Of a stretch of 64,000 bases of DNA, positions 21,899 to 32,217 are shown piece by piece. A program made the translations under genes and the position numbers. The notes under the pieces are model-generated. The model saw only the letters and a program-made list of their open reading frames with translations, ran no database searches and was not told where the DNA came from. Position 1 is the stretch's first letter; every line of letters begins with the position of its first letter. Source of the stretch: Mycobacterium sp. GTDB lineage: Bacteria > Actinomycetota > Actinomycetes > Mycobacteriales > Mycobacteriaceae. The DNA is taken from NCBI GenBank assembly GCA_020438845.1, contig JAGQTV010000103.1:62001-126000 (forward strand). Reading direction: 5' to 3'.

Positions 21899-23569
21899 AT
21901 GGCCGCACCCACCGTTTTTGTCGCCCGGCGGATCATCACCATGGACCCCGACATCCCAGACGCCACCGCGGTCACCGTCACCGACGGCCGCATCATCGCC
22001 GTTGGTGACCTCGACAAGCTCGGACGCGATGCGAACGTCGATCACACGTTCGCTGAGGCCGTGATCTGCCCGGGACTCATCGACCAGCACCTGCACCCCA
22101 TCCTGGGGGCTACCACTCTGGTGACCGAAGTGATCGCCATCGAGGACTGGGTGCTGCCGAACCGGACTTTTCCCGCCGCCCGCAACGCCGATGACTATCG
22201 GCAACGCCTGATCGAGGCTGAGCGGGGGCTGGACGACCCGGACGAGTGGCTGTTCTCCTGGGGCTACCACAAGCTCTGGCACGGACCGCTCGACCGCGCA
22301 GCACTCGATGCGGTGAGCGCAACCCGCCCGATCGCGGTGTGGCAGCGCTCTTGTCATGAGTTCTACCTCAACACCGCGGCCATCAAGGCCCTGGGCCTGA
22401 CTCCCGAGCAAATGGCCGGCCAGGGAGCCGCGAGCGCGATGGTGGACTTCGACGCCGGCCACTGGTGGGAATCCGGCACCAACCTGCTCTTACCGAGTCT
22501 GGCGCCGATCTTGATGTCGCATCAGCGGCTCGTTGCGGGCCTTCGCCAGATGGTCGACTATTTGCATTCCAACGGCGTCACCGCAATCAACGAGCCCGGC
22601 GTCATGTGGGCGATCGAACCATGGGATCTCTATCAGCAGATCCTTGGCGCAGAGGAAACACCCTTCACGTCGACGTTTCTCGTGGATGCCAGAAGCCAGG
22701 CTGACGCCGGGATGGAACCCTCCGACGCGGTGGCCGACGCCGAGGCCCAAGTCGCTCGAGCGTCAGCGGGGAAGGTCCGGCTGTTGCCCAAGCAGGTCAA
22801 GCTGTTCGCCGACGGCGCCATCATCAGCCAGTTGATGCAGATGCGCGATCCCTACCTCGATGACGCCGGGCATCCGGACCTGTGCCATCACGGCGAGTGG
22901 ATGATGCAACCGGACACCTTCCGGGCCTTCGCCCGCGCGTACTGGAATGCGGACTGGCAGCTACACGTCCACGTGAACGGCGACGCCGGTCTGGATCTCG
23001 TGCTCGAGACGGTCGAGGAATGCATGGCCGCGAAGCCCCGGACCGATCACCGCACGGTGATCGTCCACTTCGCCAATTCGACCGAGGAGCAGATCGACCG
23101 CATTGCACAGCTAGGCTGCATCGTCTCGGCCAACTCCTATTACCCGGTCGGCTTCGCCGACAAGTACTCGGCCCACGGACTGGGCCCGCAGCGAGCCGAC
23201 GACATGGTCCGGGCCGCCTCCGTCCTTCGCCGCGACGTTCCGCTCTCGCTGCACTCCGACCTTCCGATGGGGCCCGCCGCACCGCTGGCGCTGGCCTCGT
23301 TCGCCGTGAATCGGCGGACTCCGGCCGGCCGGGTGGCGGGACCCGAACAGCGCATCTCAGTCGAGGAGGCGCTGCGGGCAGTCACGGTCGGAGCCGCATA
23401 TTCCTGGCGGATGGAGGACGAACTTGGCAGCATCACGCCGGGCAAGGCGGCGAACTTCACGGTGTTGAGCGAGGACCCCTACGCGGTCGACCCGGAACGA
23501 TTGGCCGACATCCCGATTCTGGGCACCGTCTACGGGGGTCGCTGGTTCCCGGTGGGGGTACGCACTTGA
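21899..23569 (+). CDS. Amidohydrolase family 3 protein (YtcJ-like)
   Basis: 556-aa [14 protein letters not shown] hydrolase. The N-terminal beta domain ([10 protein letters not shown]...[13 protein letters not shown]) is followed by the first metal motif [12 protein letters not shown] near residue 66, HVHVNGDAG near 360 and the late aspartate in [10 protein letters not shown] near 457; the C-terminal [14 protein letters not shown] closes the composite domain. The family hydrolyses C-N bonds in varied small molecules; the substrate is unknown. I took ATG 21899, as upstream codons in frame have no similarity to the family. It faces ppc and ends 10 bases from the convergent channel gene. Confidence 0.85.
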   Translation: MAAPTVFVARRIITMDPDIPDATAVTVTDGRIIAVGDLDKLGRDANVDHTFAEAVICPGLIDQHLHPILGATTLVTEVIAIEDWVLPNRTFPAARNADDYRQRLIEAERGLDDPDEWLFSWGYHKLWHGPLDRAALDAVSATRPIAVWQRSCHEFYLNTAAIKALGLTPEQMAGQGAASAMVDFDAGHWWESGTNLLLPSLAPILMSHQRLVAGLRQMVDYLHSNGVTAINEPGVMWAIEPWDLYQQILGAEETPFTSTFLVDARSQADAGMEPSDAVADAEAQVARASAGKVRLLPKQVKLFADGAIISQLMQMRDPYLDDAGHPDLCHHGEWMMQPDTFRAFARAYWNADWQLHVHVNGDAGLDLVLETVEECMAAKPRTDHRTVIVHFANSTEEQIDRIAQLGCIVSANSYYPVGFADKYSAHGLGPQRADDMVRAASVLRRDVPLSLHSDLPMGPAAPLALASFAVNRRTPAGRVAGPEQRISVEEALRAVTVGAAYSWRMEDELGSITPGKAANFTVLSEDPYAVDPERLADIPILGTVYGGRWFPVGVRT

Positions 23570-23579
23570 CCATCGCAAG

Positions 23580-24674
23580 TCACCACAGATAGACCGCGAA
23601 GACCGCGGCCAGCGAGACCAGGAACACCGCACTGGTTATCGCGAGGTAGCGGCGCTGAAGGGCCATCGCCACGTCCTCACTGTGGTCCCTCAACTTCCAG
23701 GCACCAAGGACCGCGCCGGCAAGCATGGCGGTGACGGTCGCATAGGCCACGATGTAGACAACGTCGATCATCAACAGGTAGTTGACGTCCGGTAGCGACG
23801 AGGCGATCACGAAATGCATTGCCACCAGAGCAAGCAATGCGGTGATGGGCACGTTGACCTTTGAGTCGACGTACGACGCGGGGATGACCAATCCAAGTCC
23901 CGAGGCGACCAGCACAATGACGATCGGCAAGATGATCGAGACAATGCCAGACGTGGCCGGGGATGAGACGGGGATTTCCACGACGATCCGGGTGTAGGTT
24001 CGGTCTTCAGGCGAAGTGTCGATCTCCCCGAATGAAGACTTGTAGGTATTCGTGCCGAACTCGATTCGAGGTTGACCGAAGTTGTAACCCGTGAGAGTGA
24101 TGTTCGGATCAAGTCCGATGGGGTCCTTATCGGGTTCGTAGACGATATGTTTGACGCTCTCATCCCCGTCCTCGATGACGATCTTCAGCGTCTGCCTTTC
24201 GAACGGATAGTTCGCCAGTGACATTGCGGCATTGAAGGAGCCCTGGTATCGAGCCAGCCAGACTTTGCTGCCGTCCGGCTGCAGCCGTGGCTCGTCGTAT
24301 TGCGGCGTTACGGTGAGTGCCCAACTCTGGTACAGGTTCATGATCTCGATACCCGACGTCGGGTCGATATCGGGGTTGGTCCATCGAAGCCAGATGTAGA
24401 AATCGGCGTCGAAGCTGTTGGTTGTCCGGTCGACCCTCTGGATGTTCGAGACGTACACACCTGCTGTCACCTTGTCCGGCCCAACGGGGCCGGCCAGAGG
24501 AAGGGTCGTGAAGTCCCTCGTGTCGAAATCGCGGGTGGTCATGTAGACGGGTGCAGTTCGGTCACCTGGACTCGCAGGAGTAGATCCTCCAACGGTGCGC
24601 GGTCCGACAAAGAGCAGAAGAAGCGCGAGTGCTGCAGCCGCGACCCAAACGGCCTTCCTGAACGCAATGGGCAC
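23580..24674 (-). CDS. Probable prokaryotic pentameric ligand-gated ion channel (GLIC/ELIC-like)
   Basis: 364-aa protein with the layout of a Cys-loop receptor homologue. A signal peptide-like segment (1-30) precedes a beta-rich extracellular domain (about 45-238) containing DADFYIWLRWTNPDI (89-103) and the PFxxQ loop NYPFERQTLKIVIED (155-169). Four hydrophobic helices follow: M1 about 243-264 with the conserved proline in SIILPIVIVL, M2 about 272-293 (KVNVPITALLALVAMHFVIA), M3 about 299-324 after the SLPDVNYL linker, and M4 about 344-363 ending the protein. There is no cysteine anywhere, as in bacterial members. The GTG at 24674 has GGAG five bases upstream. Ligand and ion are unknown. Confidence 0.85.
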   Translation of the reverse strand: MPIAFRKAVWVAAAALALLLLFVGPRTVGGSTPASPGDRTAPVYMTTRDFDTRDFTTLPLAGPVGPDKVTAGVYVSNIQRVDRTTNSFDADFYIWLRWTNPDIDPTSGIEIMNLYQSWALTVTPQYDEPRLQPDGSKVWLARYQGSFNAAMSLANYPFERQTLKIVIEDGDESVKHIVYEPDKDPIGLDPNITLTGYNFGQPRIEFGTNTYKSSFGEIDTSPEDRTYTRIVVEIPVSSPATSGIVSIILPIVIVLVASGLGLVIPASYVDSKVNVPITALLALVAMHFVIASSLPDVNYLLMIDVVYIVAYATVTAMLAGAVLGAWKLRDHSEDVAMALQRRYLAITSAVFLVSLAAVFAVYLW

Positions 24675-24695
24675 GTAGCCTCCTCAACCGCTGAC

Positions 24696-24725
24696 GGGTT
24701 AGGAGAACCTTCGCATTGTTGTCAA
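24696..24725 (-). promoter_or_regulatory. Candidate promoter of the ion channel gene
   Basis: On the minus strand a perfect TTGACA (24725-24720) is followed after 18 bases by TAACCC (24701-24696). The -35 is strong and the -10 imperfect. A transcript starting about 24690 would include the GGAG ribosome site before the GTG. The channel gene thus seems to have its own promoter in the 110-base gap to secG. Confidence 0.4.
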
Positions 24726-24784
24726 GACCGCAGCGCCGATTTCCGGATCAAGTCTGCGGTCCGGCGCCAGGCGTTTAGCGGGGC

Positions 24785-25018
24785 TCAGGAGTACTTGATC
24801 TGCAACGCAATGCCGATGATCGCGACCAGCCAAATGCCGGTCAGGAACAGCGTCAGCCGGTCGAGGTTCTTCTCGACCACCGTGGACCCGGACAGGCTTG
24901 ACTGAACTCCACCGCCGAACAGCGTCGACAAGCCGCCGCCCTTGGCACGGTGCAGCAGGACCAGCAGCACCACAAGGACGCTGGTGACCACAAGCAGAAT
25001 CTGCAGGGCGAAAACCAT
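24785..25018 (-). CDS. secG: Preprotein translocase subunit SecG
   Basis: 77-aa membrane protein with two hydrophobic segments (about 4-24 and 55-75) flanking the conserved loop LLHRAKGGGLSTLFGGG. SecG assists SecYEG in protein export. The ATG at 25018 follows the tpiA stop by 29 bases, and the gap-pgk-tpiA-secG order is conserved in actinobacteria. Length is normal. Confidence 0.95.
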   Translation of the reverse strand: MVFALQILLVVTSVLVVLLVLLHRAKGGGLSTLFGGGVQSSLSGSTVVEKNLDRLTLFLTGIWLVAIIGIALQIKYS

Positions 25019-25047
25019 GCCGACAGCCTACCGGGTAGACCCAACAA

Positions 25048-25833
25048 TCATGGAAGTGGTCCACCGGCGGCGATGGCCGACAGCGTCGAGAACTGCTCGC
25101 CGTCCAGCGACGCCCCGCCCACCAATGCGCCGTCGACGTCCTGCTGCGCCACGATCTCACCCACGTTCTTGGCGTTGACCGATCCGCCGTAGAGCACCCG
25201 GACCCCCTCGGCAACCTGGGGTGAGGCCAGGTTGGCCAGTTCGGCACGAATAGCGCCACACACTTCCTGGGCGTCGGCGGCGCTAGCCACCCGGCCGGTG
25301 CCGATCGCCCACACCGGCTCGTAGGCGATCACCACCTGGGCGAGTTGTTCCTGGGTCAGACCGGCCAGCGAGCCGCGCAGCTGGGTGATGTTGTGCTCGA
25401 CGTGATTGCCGGCCTCGCGGACCTCGAGGTGCTCACCGATGCACACAATCGGGATCAGCCCATGCCGGAACGCCGCGGCCGCCTTCGCGGCAACGCATGC
25501 GTCGTCCTCGTTGTGGTAGGTCCGGCGCTCGGAATGCCCCACGACGACGTAGGTACAGCCCAGCTTGGCCAGGAAAGCGCCGCTGATGTCGCCGGTGTAG
25601 GCACCCGAGTCGTGCGGGGAGAGATCCTGGGCGCCGTAGGTCAACCGCAGCTTGTCCCCGTCGACCAGGGTCTGCACGCTGCGCAGATCGGTGAACGGCG
25701 GGATGACGGCCACGTCGACCTTGTCGAAGTACTTATCCGGCAATGCGAAAGCGATCTTCTGGACCAGTGCGATGCCCTCGAAGTGGTTGAGGTTCATCTT
25801 CCAGTTGCCAGCGATCAGCGGCTTACGGGACAC
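25048..25833 (-). CDS. tpiA: Triosephosphate isomerase
   Basis: 261-aa TIM barrel enzyme that interconverts DHAP and glyceraldehyde 3-phosphate. The N-terminal GNWKMN (Lys), the catalytic histidine in VVGHSERR near residue 100, the catalytic glutamate in [11 protein letters not shown] near residue 170 and the phosphate loop [10 protein letters not shown] near residue 215 are all intact. It follows pgk by 13 bases in the glycolytic operon. Confidence 0.97.
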   Translation of the reverse strand: MSRKPLIAGNWKMNLNHFEGIALVQKIAFALPDKYFDKVDVAVIPPFTDLRSVQTLVDGDKLRLTYGAQDLSPHDSGAYTGDISGAFLAKLGCTYVVVGHSERRTYHNEDDACVAAKAAAAFRHGLIPIVCIGEHLEVREAGNHVEHNITQLRGSLAGLTQEQLAQVVIAYEPVWAIGTGRVASAADAQEVCGAIRAELANLASPQVAEGVRVLYGGSVNAKNVGEIVAQQDVDGALVGGASLDGEQFSTLSAIAAGGPLP

Positions 25834-25846
25834 GGCGGTGAGTCTC

Positions 25847-27058
25847 CTAATTCAGGATTTCGATACCGGGCAGGGATTTGCCCTCAAGGTATTCCAGCGA
25901 CGCGCCGCCGCCGGTGGAAATGTGCGAGAAACCGTTCTCGGGCAGTCCGAGCAGTCGTACCGCAGCGGCCGAATCCCCACCGCCCACAACGCTGAAGGCA
26001 CCCTTGGCGGTCGCGCCGATGATGGCTTCGGCAACTCCTTTGGTGCCGGCTGCGAAGGCTGGGAACTCGAAGACCCCCATAGGGCCGTTCCAGAAAATGG
26101 TGCGCGCGTTGGACAGCAGGGTTCCGAACCGGCGAACCGACTCGGGACCGATATCCAGTCCCATTTTGTCGGTCGGAATGTTCTCTGCTGCAACAGTTTC
26201 CGGTGGCGAGTCAGCGGAAAACGCGGCTGCCACCACGATGTCGACCGGAAGGTGGATCACATCGCCGTACTCTTCGAGCAGCCGTCGGCAAGTGTCGACC
26301 ATTTCTTCCTGCAACAGCGACGTGCCCACCGAAAACCCTTGCGCAGCAAGGAAGGTGAAGCACATACCACCACCGATGATCAAGCTATCCGCCTTGCCGG
26401 CCAGGTTCTCGATCACCGCCAGCTTGTCGGAGACCTTGGACCCCCCAAGCACCACCGCATAGGGACGGTCGCCGGCTTTGGTGAGTTGCTTGAGCACCTT
26501 GACCTCGGCTGCCACGAGCGTCCCTGCGTAATGCGGAAGCAGGGAAGCCACGTCATACACGGAGGCCTGCTTACGGTGCACCACACCGAAGCCGTCGGAG
26601 ACGAAGGCGCCGTCGTCACCGACCAGTTCGACCAGCGCCTTGGCCAACTTCAGCCGCTCTGCGTCGTCCTTGCTGGTCTCCCGCGGATCGAAGCGGATGT
26701 TCTCCAGCAGCAGGACGTCGCCGTCGGTGAGCCCCTCGGCGCGTGCGAGCGCGTCGGTCCCCACCACGTCGCCGGCCAACTGGACGTGCCGGCCCAGCTT
26801 CTCCCCCAGCACCGCCGCAACCGGGGCCAGCGAGAACTTGGGGTCCGGCCCACCCTTGGGCCGGCCCAGGTGCGCGGTCACCACTACCTTCGCTCCGGCA
26901 TCGGACAATGCCTTGAGCGTAGGCACCGACGCGTCGATGCGGCCGGCGTCGGTCACGTGGCCACCGGCGTCGAGCGGAACGTTGAGGTCGCAGCGCACCA
27001 GCACACCGCGCCCTTCGACGCCCTCGGCCAGCAGGTCGGCGAGAGTCTTGACAGCCAC
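25847..27058 (-). CDS. pgk: Phosphoglycerate kinase
   Basis: 403-aa monomeric kinase of lower glycolysis. Visible are the substrate site RCDLNVPLD near residue 22, [10 protein letters not shown] near 61, [12 protein letters not shown] near 200, the nucleotide region GPMGVFE near 320 and [10 protein letters not shown] near 355. The GTG at 27058 lies 3 bases after the gap stop. Length and motifs are standard. Confidence 0.97.
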   Translation of the reverse strand: MAVKTLADLLAEGVEGRGVLVRCDLNVPLDAGGHVTDAGRIDASVPTLKALSDAGAKVVVTAHLGRPKGGPDPKFSLAPVAAVLGEKLGRHVQLAGDVVGTDALARAEGLTDGDVLLLENIRFDPRETSKDDAERLKLAKALVELVGDDGAFVSDGFGVVHRKQASVYDVASLLPHYAGTLVAAEVKVLKQLTKAGDRPYAVVLGGSKVSDKLAVIENLAGKADSLIIGGGMCFTFLAAQGFSVGTSLLQEEMVDTCRRLLEEYGDVIHLPVDIVVAAAFSADSPPETVAAENIPTDKMGLDIGPESVRRFGTLLSNARTIFWNGPMGVFEFPAFAAGTKGVAEAIIGATAKGAFSVVGGGDSAAAVRLLGLPENGFSHISTGGGASLEYLEGKSLPGIEILN

Positions 27059-27061
27059 GAT

Positions 27062-28126
<1,065 letters not shown>

Positions 28127-28184
28127 CTAGTGGTGCTCTCGACAAGCCGCGTAGGGAACCGTCGACCGGGCCCGGAACAGGGCG

Positions 28185-28190
28185 TACCGT
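28185..28190 (+). promoter_or_regulatory. Leaderless -10 box (TACCGT) before the MpaB-type gene
   Basis: TACCGT fits TAnnnT and ends 6 bases before the ATG at 28197, so transcription likely starts at the start codon. The same hexamer and spacing recur before the lipase gene at 54250. It supports the chosen start. Confidence 0.5.
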
Positions 28191-28196
28191 CGGATC

Positions 28197-29141
28197 ATGG
28201 CGCTGGGATTATTGGGATCGCTGGGAATACCGCCCTTGAACCTCGACCTCGAGCTGGCCCTCGACGCCGCCCAGATCCGGAAGCGATTGGGCCGCGGACT
28301 TTTCGAGATGGTCGCCGGACCCGAGGGCCCGCAGAACCGGGAAAGGATCCACGCAACCCCCGGACCGCGCTGGTTCGCCGACGACCGACCGATCCGGCGA
28401 GTGCATGCCGATGCCTCGATGTTCGTAGGCGGCCTGCGCGCATTGTTGTTGCAGTCGCTGCATCCCCTGGCAATGGCCGGTGTCGCCGAGCACTCCGACT
28501 ATCGCGCCGACCCGTGGGGTCGGCTGCAGCGAACCAGCACATTCCTGGCGGTCACGACCTTCGGGACCGCTGACGACGCCCAACGCGCAGTCGACCGGGT
28601 AAGGGGAATCCACCGGCGGGTGCACGGCGTCGCCCCGGACGGCCGGCCCTACCGGGCCGACGATCCACACCTGCTCGAATGGGTGCACATCGCCGAAGTG
28701 GACAGCTTCCTGCTGGCTTACCAGCGCTACGGGGCGGCCCCCCTGGATCAGGCCGGACGCGACGACTACGTGGCCGACACCGCGCGGGTCGCGACCGCTC
28801 TGGGGGTGATCGACCCGCCACGAACCGAGGCACAGCTTCGGGCGCGGCTGAAGGCCTACCGCAGCGAAATGCACAGCACTGCGGCCGCCCGCGAGGCGGC
28901 CCGCTTCCTGCTGCTCACTCCCCCGCTTCCGCTACCGGCGCGGGCGCCCTATGGGGTCCTGTCCGCCGCAGCGGTTTCGATGCTGCCTGGCTGGGCCCGA
29001 TTGCCGCTGCGGTTGCCTTACCTGCCCGTACTCGAGGCCACCGGAATTCGGCTGTCCGGACAGATTCTGGTCGGCGGAATCCGCTGGGCCCTGTCGGCCA
29101 ACCCGACCCCGCGACCTGCCGACGTCGTCACCGCCGGATAG
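28197..29141 (+). CDS. Oxygenase MpaB family protein (DUF2236)
   Basis: 314-aa protein of the MpaB/latex-clearing-protein (DUF2236) family. Typical segments are LLLQSLHPLAMAGVAEHSDYR near residue 82, PWGRLQRT near 105, the central DPHLLEWVHIAEVDSFL near 155 with a His-Ala-Glu arrangement, and a C-terminal helix-rich tail. Lcp members bind heme b through such histidines and oxidise polyisoprene; mycobacteria have many uncharacterised paralogues. The substrate is unknown. The gene stands alone, convergent with whiA with 12 bases between stops. Confidence 0.83.
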   Translation: MALGLLGSLGIPPLNLDLELALDAAQIRKRLGRGLFEMVAGPEGPQNRERIHATPGPRWFADDRPIRRVHADASMFVGGLRALLLQSLHPLAMAGVAEHSDYRADPWGRLQRTSTFLAVTTFGTADDAQRAVDRVRGIHRRVHGVAPDGRPYRADDPHLLEWVHIAEVDSFLLAYQRYGAAPLDQAGRDDYVADTARVATALGVIDPPRTEAQLRARLKAYRSEMHSTAAAREAARFLLLTPPLPLPARAPYGVLSAAAVSMLPGWARLPLRLPYLPVLEATGIRLSGQILVGGIRWALSANPTPRPADVVTAG

Positions 29142-29153
29142 CCGGCCGCGGAC

Positions 29154-30137
29154 TCAGTCGTCTTCGTCGTCCAGGAGATCAGGGGTTACGGCGGACTCGG
29201 TGTCGGGGATGCCGTCGTGTTTGGCTTTGCGGTCGGCCATTGACAGCAATCGCCGGATGCGTCCTGCCACAGCGTCTTTGGTCATCACAGGATCAGCCAG
29301 CCGACCCAGTTCCTCCAGCGAAGCCTGTCGGTGCGCGACGCGCAGCCGACCGGCGGCGGCCAGGTGCTCGGGCACCGAGTCGCCAAGGATCTGCAACGCC
29401 CGCTCCACCCGCGCGGCGGCGGCCACGGCGGCCCGAGCCGAGCGGCGCAGGTTCGCGTCGTCGAAGTTGGCGAGCCGGTTGGCCGTGGCACGCACCTCAC
29501 GGCGCATGCGGCGTTCCTCCCAGGTCAGCCGAGTGTCCTGGGCTCCCATCCGGGTCAGCATCATGCCGATGGCCTCGCCGTCTCGAATCACGACGCGGTC
29601 CGTGCCGCGCACTTCGCGGGCTTTCGCACCGATGCCCAGCCGTCGCGCGGCACCGACCAGAGCCAATGCGGCCTCCGGCCCCGGGCAACTGACTTCAAGC
29701 GCCGCCGAGCGCCCCGGCTCGGTGAGCGAACCGTGCGCCAGGAAAGCACCGCGCCAGGCTGCTTCGGCGTCGCCGATACTGCCGCCGACAACCTGAGCGG
29801 GCAGACCACGCACGGGTCGGCCACGTCCGTCGAGCAGACCGGTCTGCCGTGCCAGGGCCTCGCCCTCTTTGGCCACCCGGATCAGGTAACGGGTCCCTTT
29901 CCGGATCCCCCCGGCCGACAACATGTGCACGACGGCGGTGTAGCCGTACAAGTCATGGATGTCCTTCCGCAGCCGGCGGGCGATGCTGCCCTGATCCACC
30001 TCGGCCTCTACGACGACCCGGCCTGACACGATGTGCAGACCGCCGGCGAAGCGCAGCAGAGCCGCCACTTCCGCACGCCGGGCGCTCACCGAGTTGACAA
30101 CCAGCCGACTCAGCTCGTCCTTCACCTCAGCGGTCAT
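29154..30137 (-). CDS. whiA: WhiA, sporulation-type DNA-binding regulator
   Basis: 327-aa WhiA. The N-terminal two-thirds is the homing-endonuclease-like fold ([22 protein letters not shown], then [10 protein letters not shown] near residue 135), and the C-terminal part is a helix-turn-helix ([23 protein letters not shown] pattern near residue 275). In streptomycetes WhiA activates division genes together with WhiB; in mycobacteria its role is less clear. The ATG at 30137 overlaps the stop of yvcK by 4 bases and matches the M. tuberculosis start; a GTG two codons upstream is less likely. The rapZ-yvcK-whiA order is highly conserved in Gram-positives. Confidence 0.94.
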   Translation of the reverse strand: MTAEVKDELSRLVVNSVSARRAEVAALLRFAGGLHIVSGRVVVEAEVDQGSIARRLRKDIHDLYGYTAVVHMLSAGGIRKGTRYLIRVAKEGEALARQTGLLDGRGRPVRGLPAQVVGGSIGDAEAAWRGAFLAHGSLTEPGRSAALEVSCPGPEAALALVGAARRLGIGAKAREVRGTDRVVIRDGEAIGMMLTRMGAQDTRLTWEERRMRREVRATANRLANFDDANLRRSARAAVAAAARVERALQILGDSVPEHLAAAGRLRVAHRQASLEELGRLADPVMTKDAVAGRIRRLLSMADRKAKHDGIPDTESAVTPDLLDDEDD

Positions 30138-31276
30138 CGCCACCGATCGTCACCTCCACGGTCGATCTGCGCAGTCGGAACAGCAGCTGTCGAAGCTTCC
30201 GTTACGCCTTCCTGTCCCCGGGTAAGCACGGCTTCGAGCGCTGCCGCGAGTTTTGCCGGGTCGTGTAAAGGTGTACCAGGTCTTGAAACGTCAGCGAACG
30301 TAACGGCGGCTTCGAGCAGACCTGCAGCCCGGCGCAGTTGGACACGTTCCCGATCCGACGGCACCCGGGAAGCATCGACGATGATTTCGTGCACGGTGAA
30401 ACCCGGGGCGTGCTGGGCCAGCACATGCACGTGCCGTTCAGCGGAGAAGCCTGCCGTTTCGCCGGGCTCGGCGGCCAGGTTAAGCACAAGTGCACGCCGG
30501 GCCGGGGTGGATTTCAGAGCGGCCACGAGGCCCGGGACCAGGACGTGTGGGATGACGCTGGTGAACCACGAACCCGGGCCGAGCACCACCAGGTCGGCAG
30601 CCATGATCGCGTCGACAGCCTGCCGGGTGGCCGGTGGATCACCTGGCAACAGCCGAACCCTTCGCACCTTCCCTGGCGTCGTCGCCACCGCAACCTGGCC
30701 GCGGATCACGCGACTCATCCGCGGGTCACTCTCCAGGCCGGATACGTCGGCCTCGATCTGCAGCGCAACCGGGCACATCGGCAGCACCCGCCCGTTGAGA
30801 CCAAGGAGGCGGCCGACCTCATCCAGAGCGGCAACCGGGTCGGCCAGCACCTCGTTGAGCCCGGCCAACAACAGATTGCCGATCGGATGTCCGGCAAGCG
30901 CGCCGCTCCCGCTCAACCGATGCTGAATGATGGTGGCCCACAGCCTGCCGTGCGGGCTGTCGGATGCCAGCGCAGCCAGGGCCATCCGCAGGTCGCCGGG
31001 AGGAACGATATCCAGTTCGGAGCGCAGCCGACCCGACGATCCCCCATCGTCGGCGACGGTCACGATTGCAGTGACCTGGGGAGTGAGACGACGGGCCGCC
31101 GACAGAGTCGCGTAAAGGCCGTGTCCACCTCCCAATGCCACGATGCGAGGTGCCTCGATGCTCCTGCCCGCCGGGCCCGCTTCCCGAGTCGCTTCGCTCC
31201 TGCCCGCCGGACTCACTTCCCGAGTCGCTTCGCTCCTGCCCGCCGGACTCACTTCCCGACCTTCGGACCGCCTCAT
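30134..31276 (-). CDS. yvcK: YvcK/CuvA-type gluconeogenesis factor (Rv1422-like)
   Basis: 380-aa member of the CofD-like YvcK family, which binds UDP-sugars and affects cell-wall synthesis and growth on gluconeogenic carbon sources. The fold starts at [21 protein letters not shown] near residue 43, with [13 protein letters not shown] near 73, [12 protein letters not shown] near 91 and [19 protein letters not shown] near 232. The first 40 residues are an extra repeated tail ([11 protein letters not shown]) encoded by 36-bp repeats and absent from the family core. The ATG at 31276 overlaps the rapZ stop (ATGA); an internal start after the repeats cannot be excluded. Confidence 0.88.
   Translation of the reverse strand: MRRSEGREVSPAGRSEATREVSPAGRSEATREAGPAGRSIEAPRIVALGGGHGLYATLSAARRLTPQVTAIVTVADDGGSSGRLRSELDIVPPGDLRMALAALASDSPHGRLWATIIQHRLSGSGALAGHPIGNLLLAGLNEVLADPVAALDEVGRLLGLNGRVLPMCPVALQIEADVSGLESDPRMSRVIRGQVAVATTPGKVRRVRLLPGDPPATRQAVDAIMAADLVVLGPGSWFTSVIPHVLVPGLVAALKSTPARRALVLNLAAEPGETAGFSAERHVHVLAQHAPGFTVHEIIVDASRVPSDRERVQLRRAAGLLEAAVTFADVSRPGTPLHDPAKLAAALEAVLTRGQEGVTEASTAAVPTAQIDRGGDDRWR
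31160..31260. repeat. 36-bp tandem repeats in the yvcK 5' end
   Basis: Units begin at 31160, 31196 and 31232 (the third complete for 29 bases). The plus-strand unit starts GCTCCTGCCCGCCGGACTCA and ends CCCGAGTCGCTTC. In the yvcK frame each unit encodes twelve residues with [11 protein letters not shown]. Being in frame, copy changes would alter only the N-terminal tail. Confidence 0.9.
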
Positions 31277-32217
31277 TCGCGCCCCAGATCCCGATGCAAC
31301 ACCCGCACGGAAAGCTCGGGGTTCTCAGCGAGCAGTCCGGCCAGCGCCTCGGTGATGGCAACGCTGCGGTGTTTCCCGCCGGTGCAGCCAATGGCGACAG
31401 TCATGTACCGCTTGCCCTCCCGAACGTACCCATCGGCCACGAGCATGAGCAGCCGGTGGTAGGTCTGCAGAAACTCGTCCGCGCCCGGCTGGGAAAGCAC
31501 GTAGTCGCTCACGGCCGGCGACTGCCCGGTTTGCGGCCGCAACTCGTCGATCCAATGCGGGTTGGGGAGAAAACGTACGTCCATCACCATGTCAGCGTCC
31601 ATCGGAAGGCCGTATTTGAACCCGAAGGACTCGACGGTGACGCTGGTCTGCCGGATGGTCTCGCCGCCGAAGGCCCGTTCGATGGTGGCCCGCAAGGCGG
31701 GAACCGGCAGGGCGGAGGTGTCGATGATCAGATCTGCGCCAGCCCGCACGGGCGCGAGCATCGCCCGCTCCGCGGCGATTCCTTCGGCCAGGGTCTGGTT
31801 GCCCTGAAGGGGGTGACTACGCCGGTTATTTTCGTAGCGCCGGACCAGGACGTCGTCACTGGACTCCAAGAACACGACCCTCGGGTTGATGCCCCGTTTA
31901 CCGAGGTCTGTGCGGACCAAGTCCAAATCACCGCTGAAGCCACGGGAGCGAACGTCCATCACCACCGCCAACTGCGTGATCCGGGAGCCGGCCGCCAACC
32001 CGAGGTCGACCATCCGTGCGATGAGTTCGGGCGGCAGGTTGTCAGCGACGTACCAGCCCAGATCCTCCAGCACCTTCGCAGCAGTTCCCCGGCCGGCTCC
32101 GGACAACCCGGTAACCAGCACCACGTCGATATCGGGCGTGCCGTCACCCGAGACCTGCTCTGCTGCCTCGTGCTCTGCCATCAAATCGCGTTCTGTCATC
32201 AGATCGCTAGGAATCAT
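31273..32217 (-). CDS. rapZ: RapZ/YvcJ-type nucleotide-binding protein (Rv1421-like)
   Basis: 314-aa P-loop protein of the RapZ family. The P-loop reads [13 protein letters not shown] near residue 35, with arginine where the canonical Walker A lysine would be. The family segments [34 protein letters not shown] and the C-terminal [19 protein letters not shown] are present. In enterobacteria RapZ is an RNase adaptor; in Gram-positives YvcJ has nucleotide hydrolysis activity. The first ATG at 32217 overlaps uvrC by 11 bases; a second ATG at 32199 would leave a 7-base gap, and I cannot choose firmly. Confidence 0.88.
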   Translation of the reverse strand: MIPSDLMTERDLMAEHEAAEQVSGDGTPDIDVVLVTGLSGAGRGTAAKVLEDLGWYVADNLPPELIARMVDLGLAAGSRITQLAVVMDVRSRGFSGDLDLVRTDLGKRGINPRVVFLESSDDVLVRRYENNRRSHPLQGNQTLAEGIAAERAMLAPVRAGADLIIDTSALPVPALRATIERAFGGETIRQTSVTVESFGFKYGLPMDADMVMDVRFLPNPHWIDELRPQTGQSPAVSDYVLSQPGADEFLQTYHRLLMLVADGYVREGKRYMTVAIGCTGGKHRSVAITEALAGLLAENPELSVRVLHRDLGRE

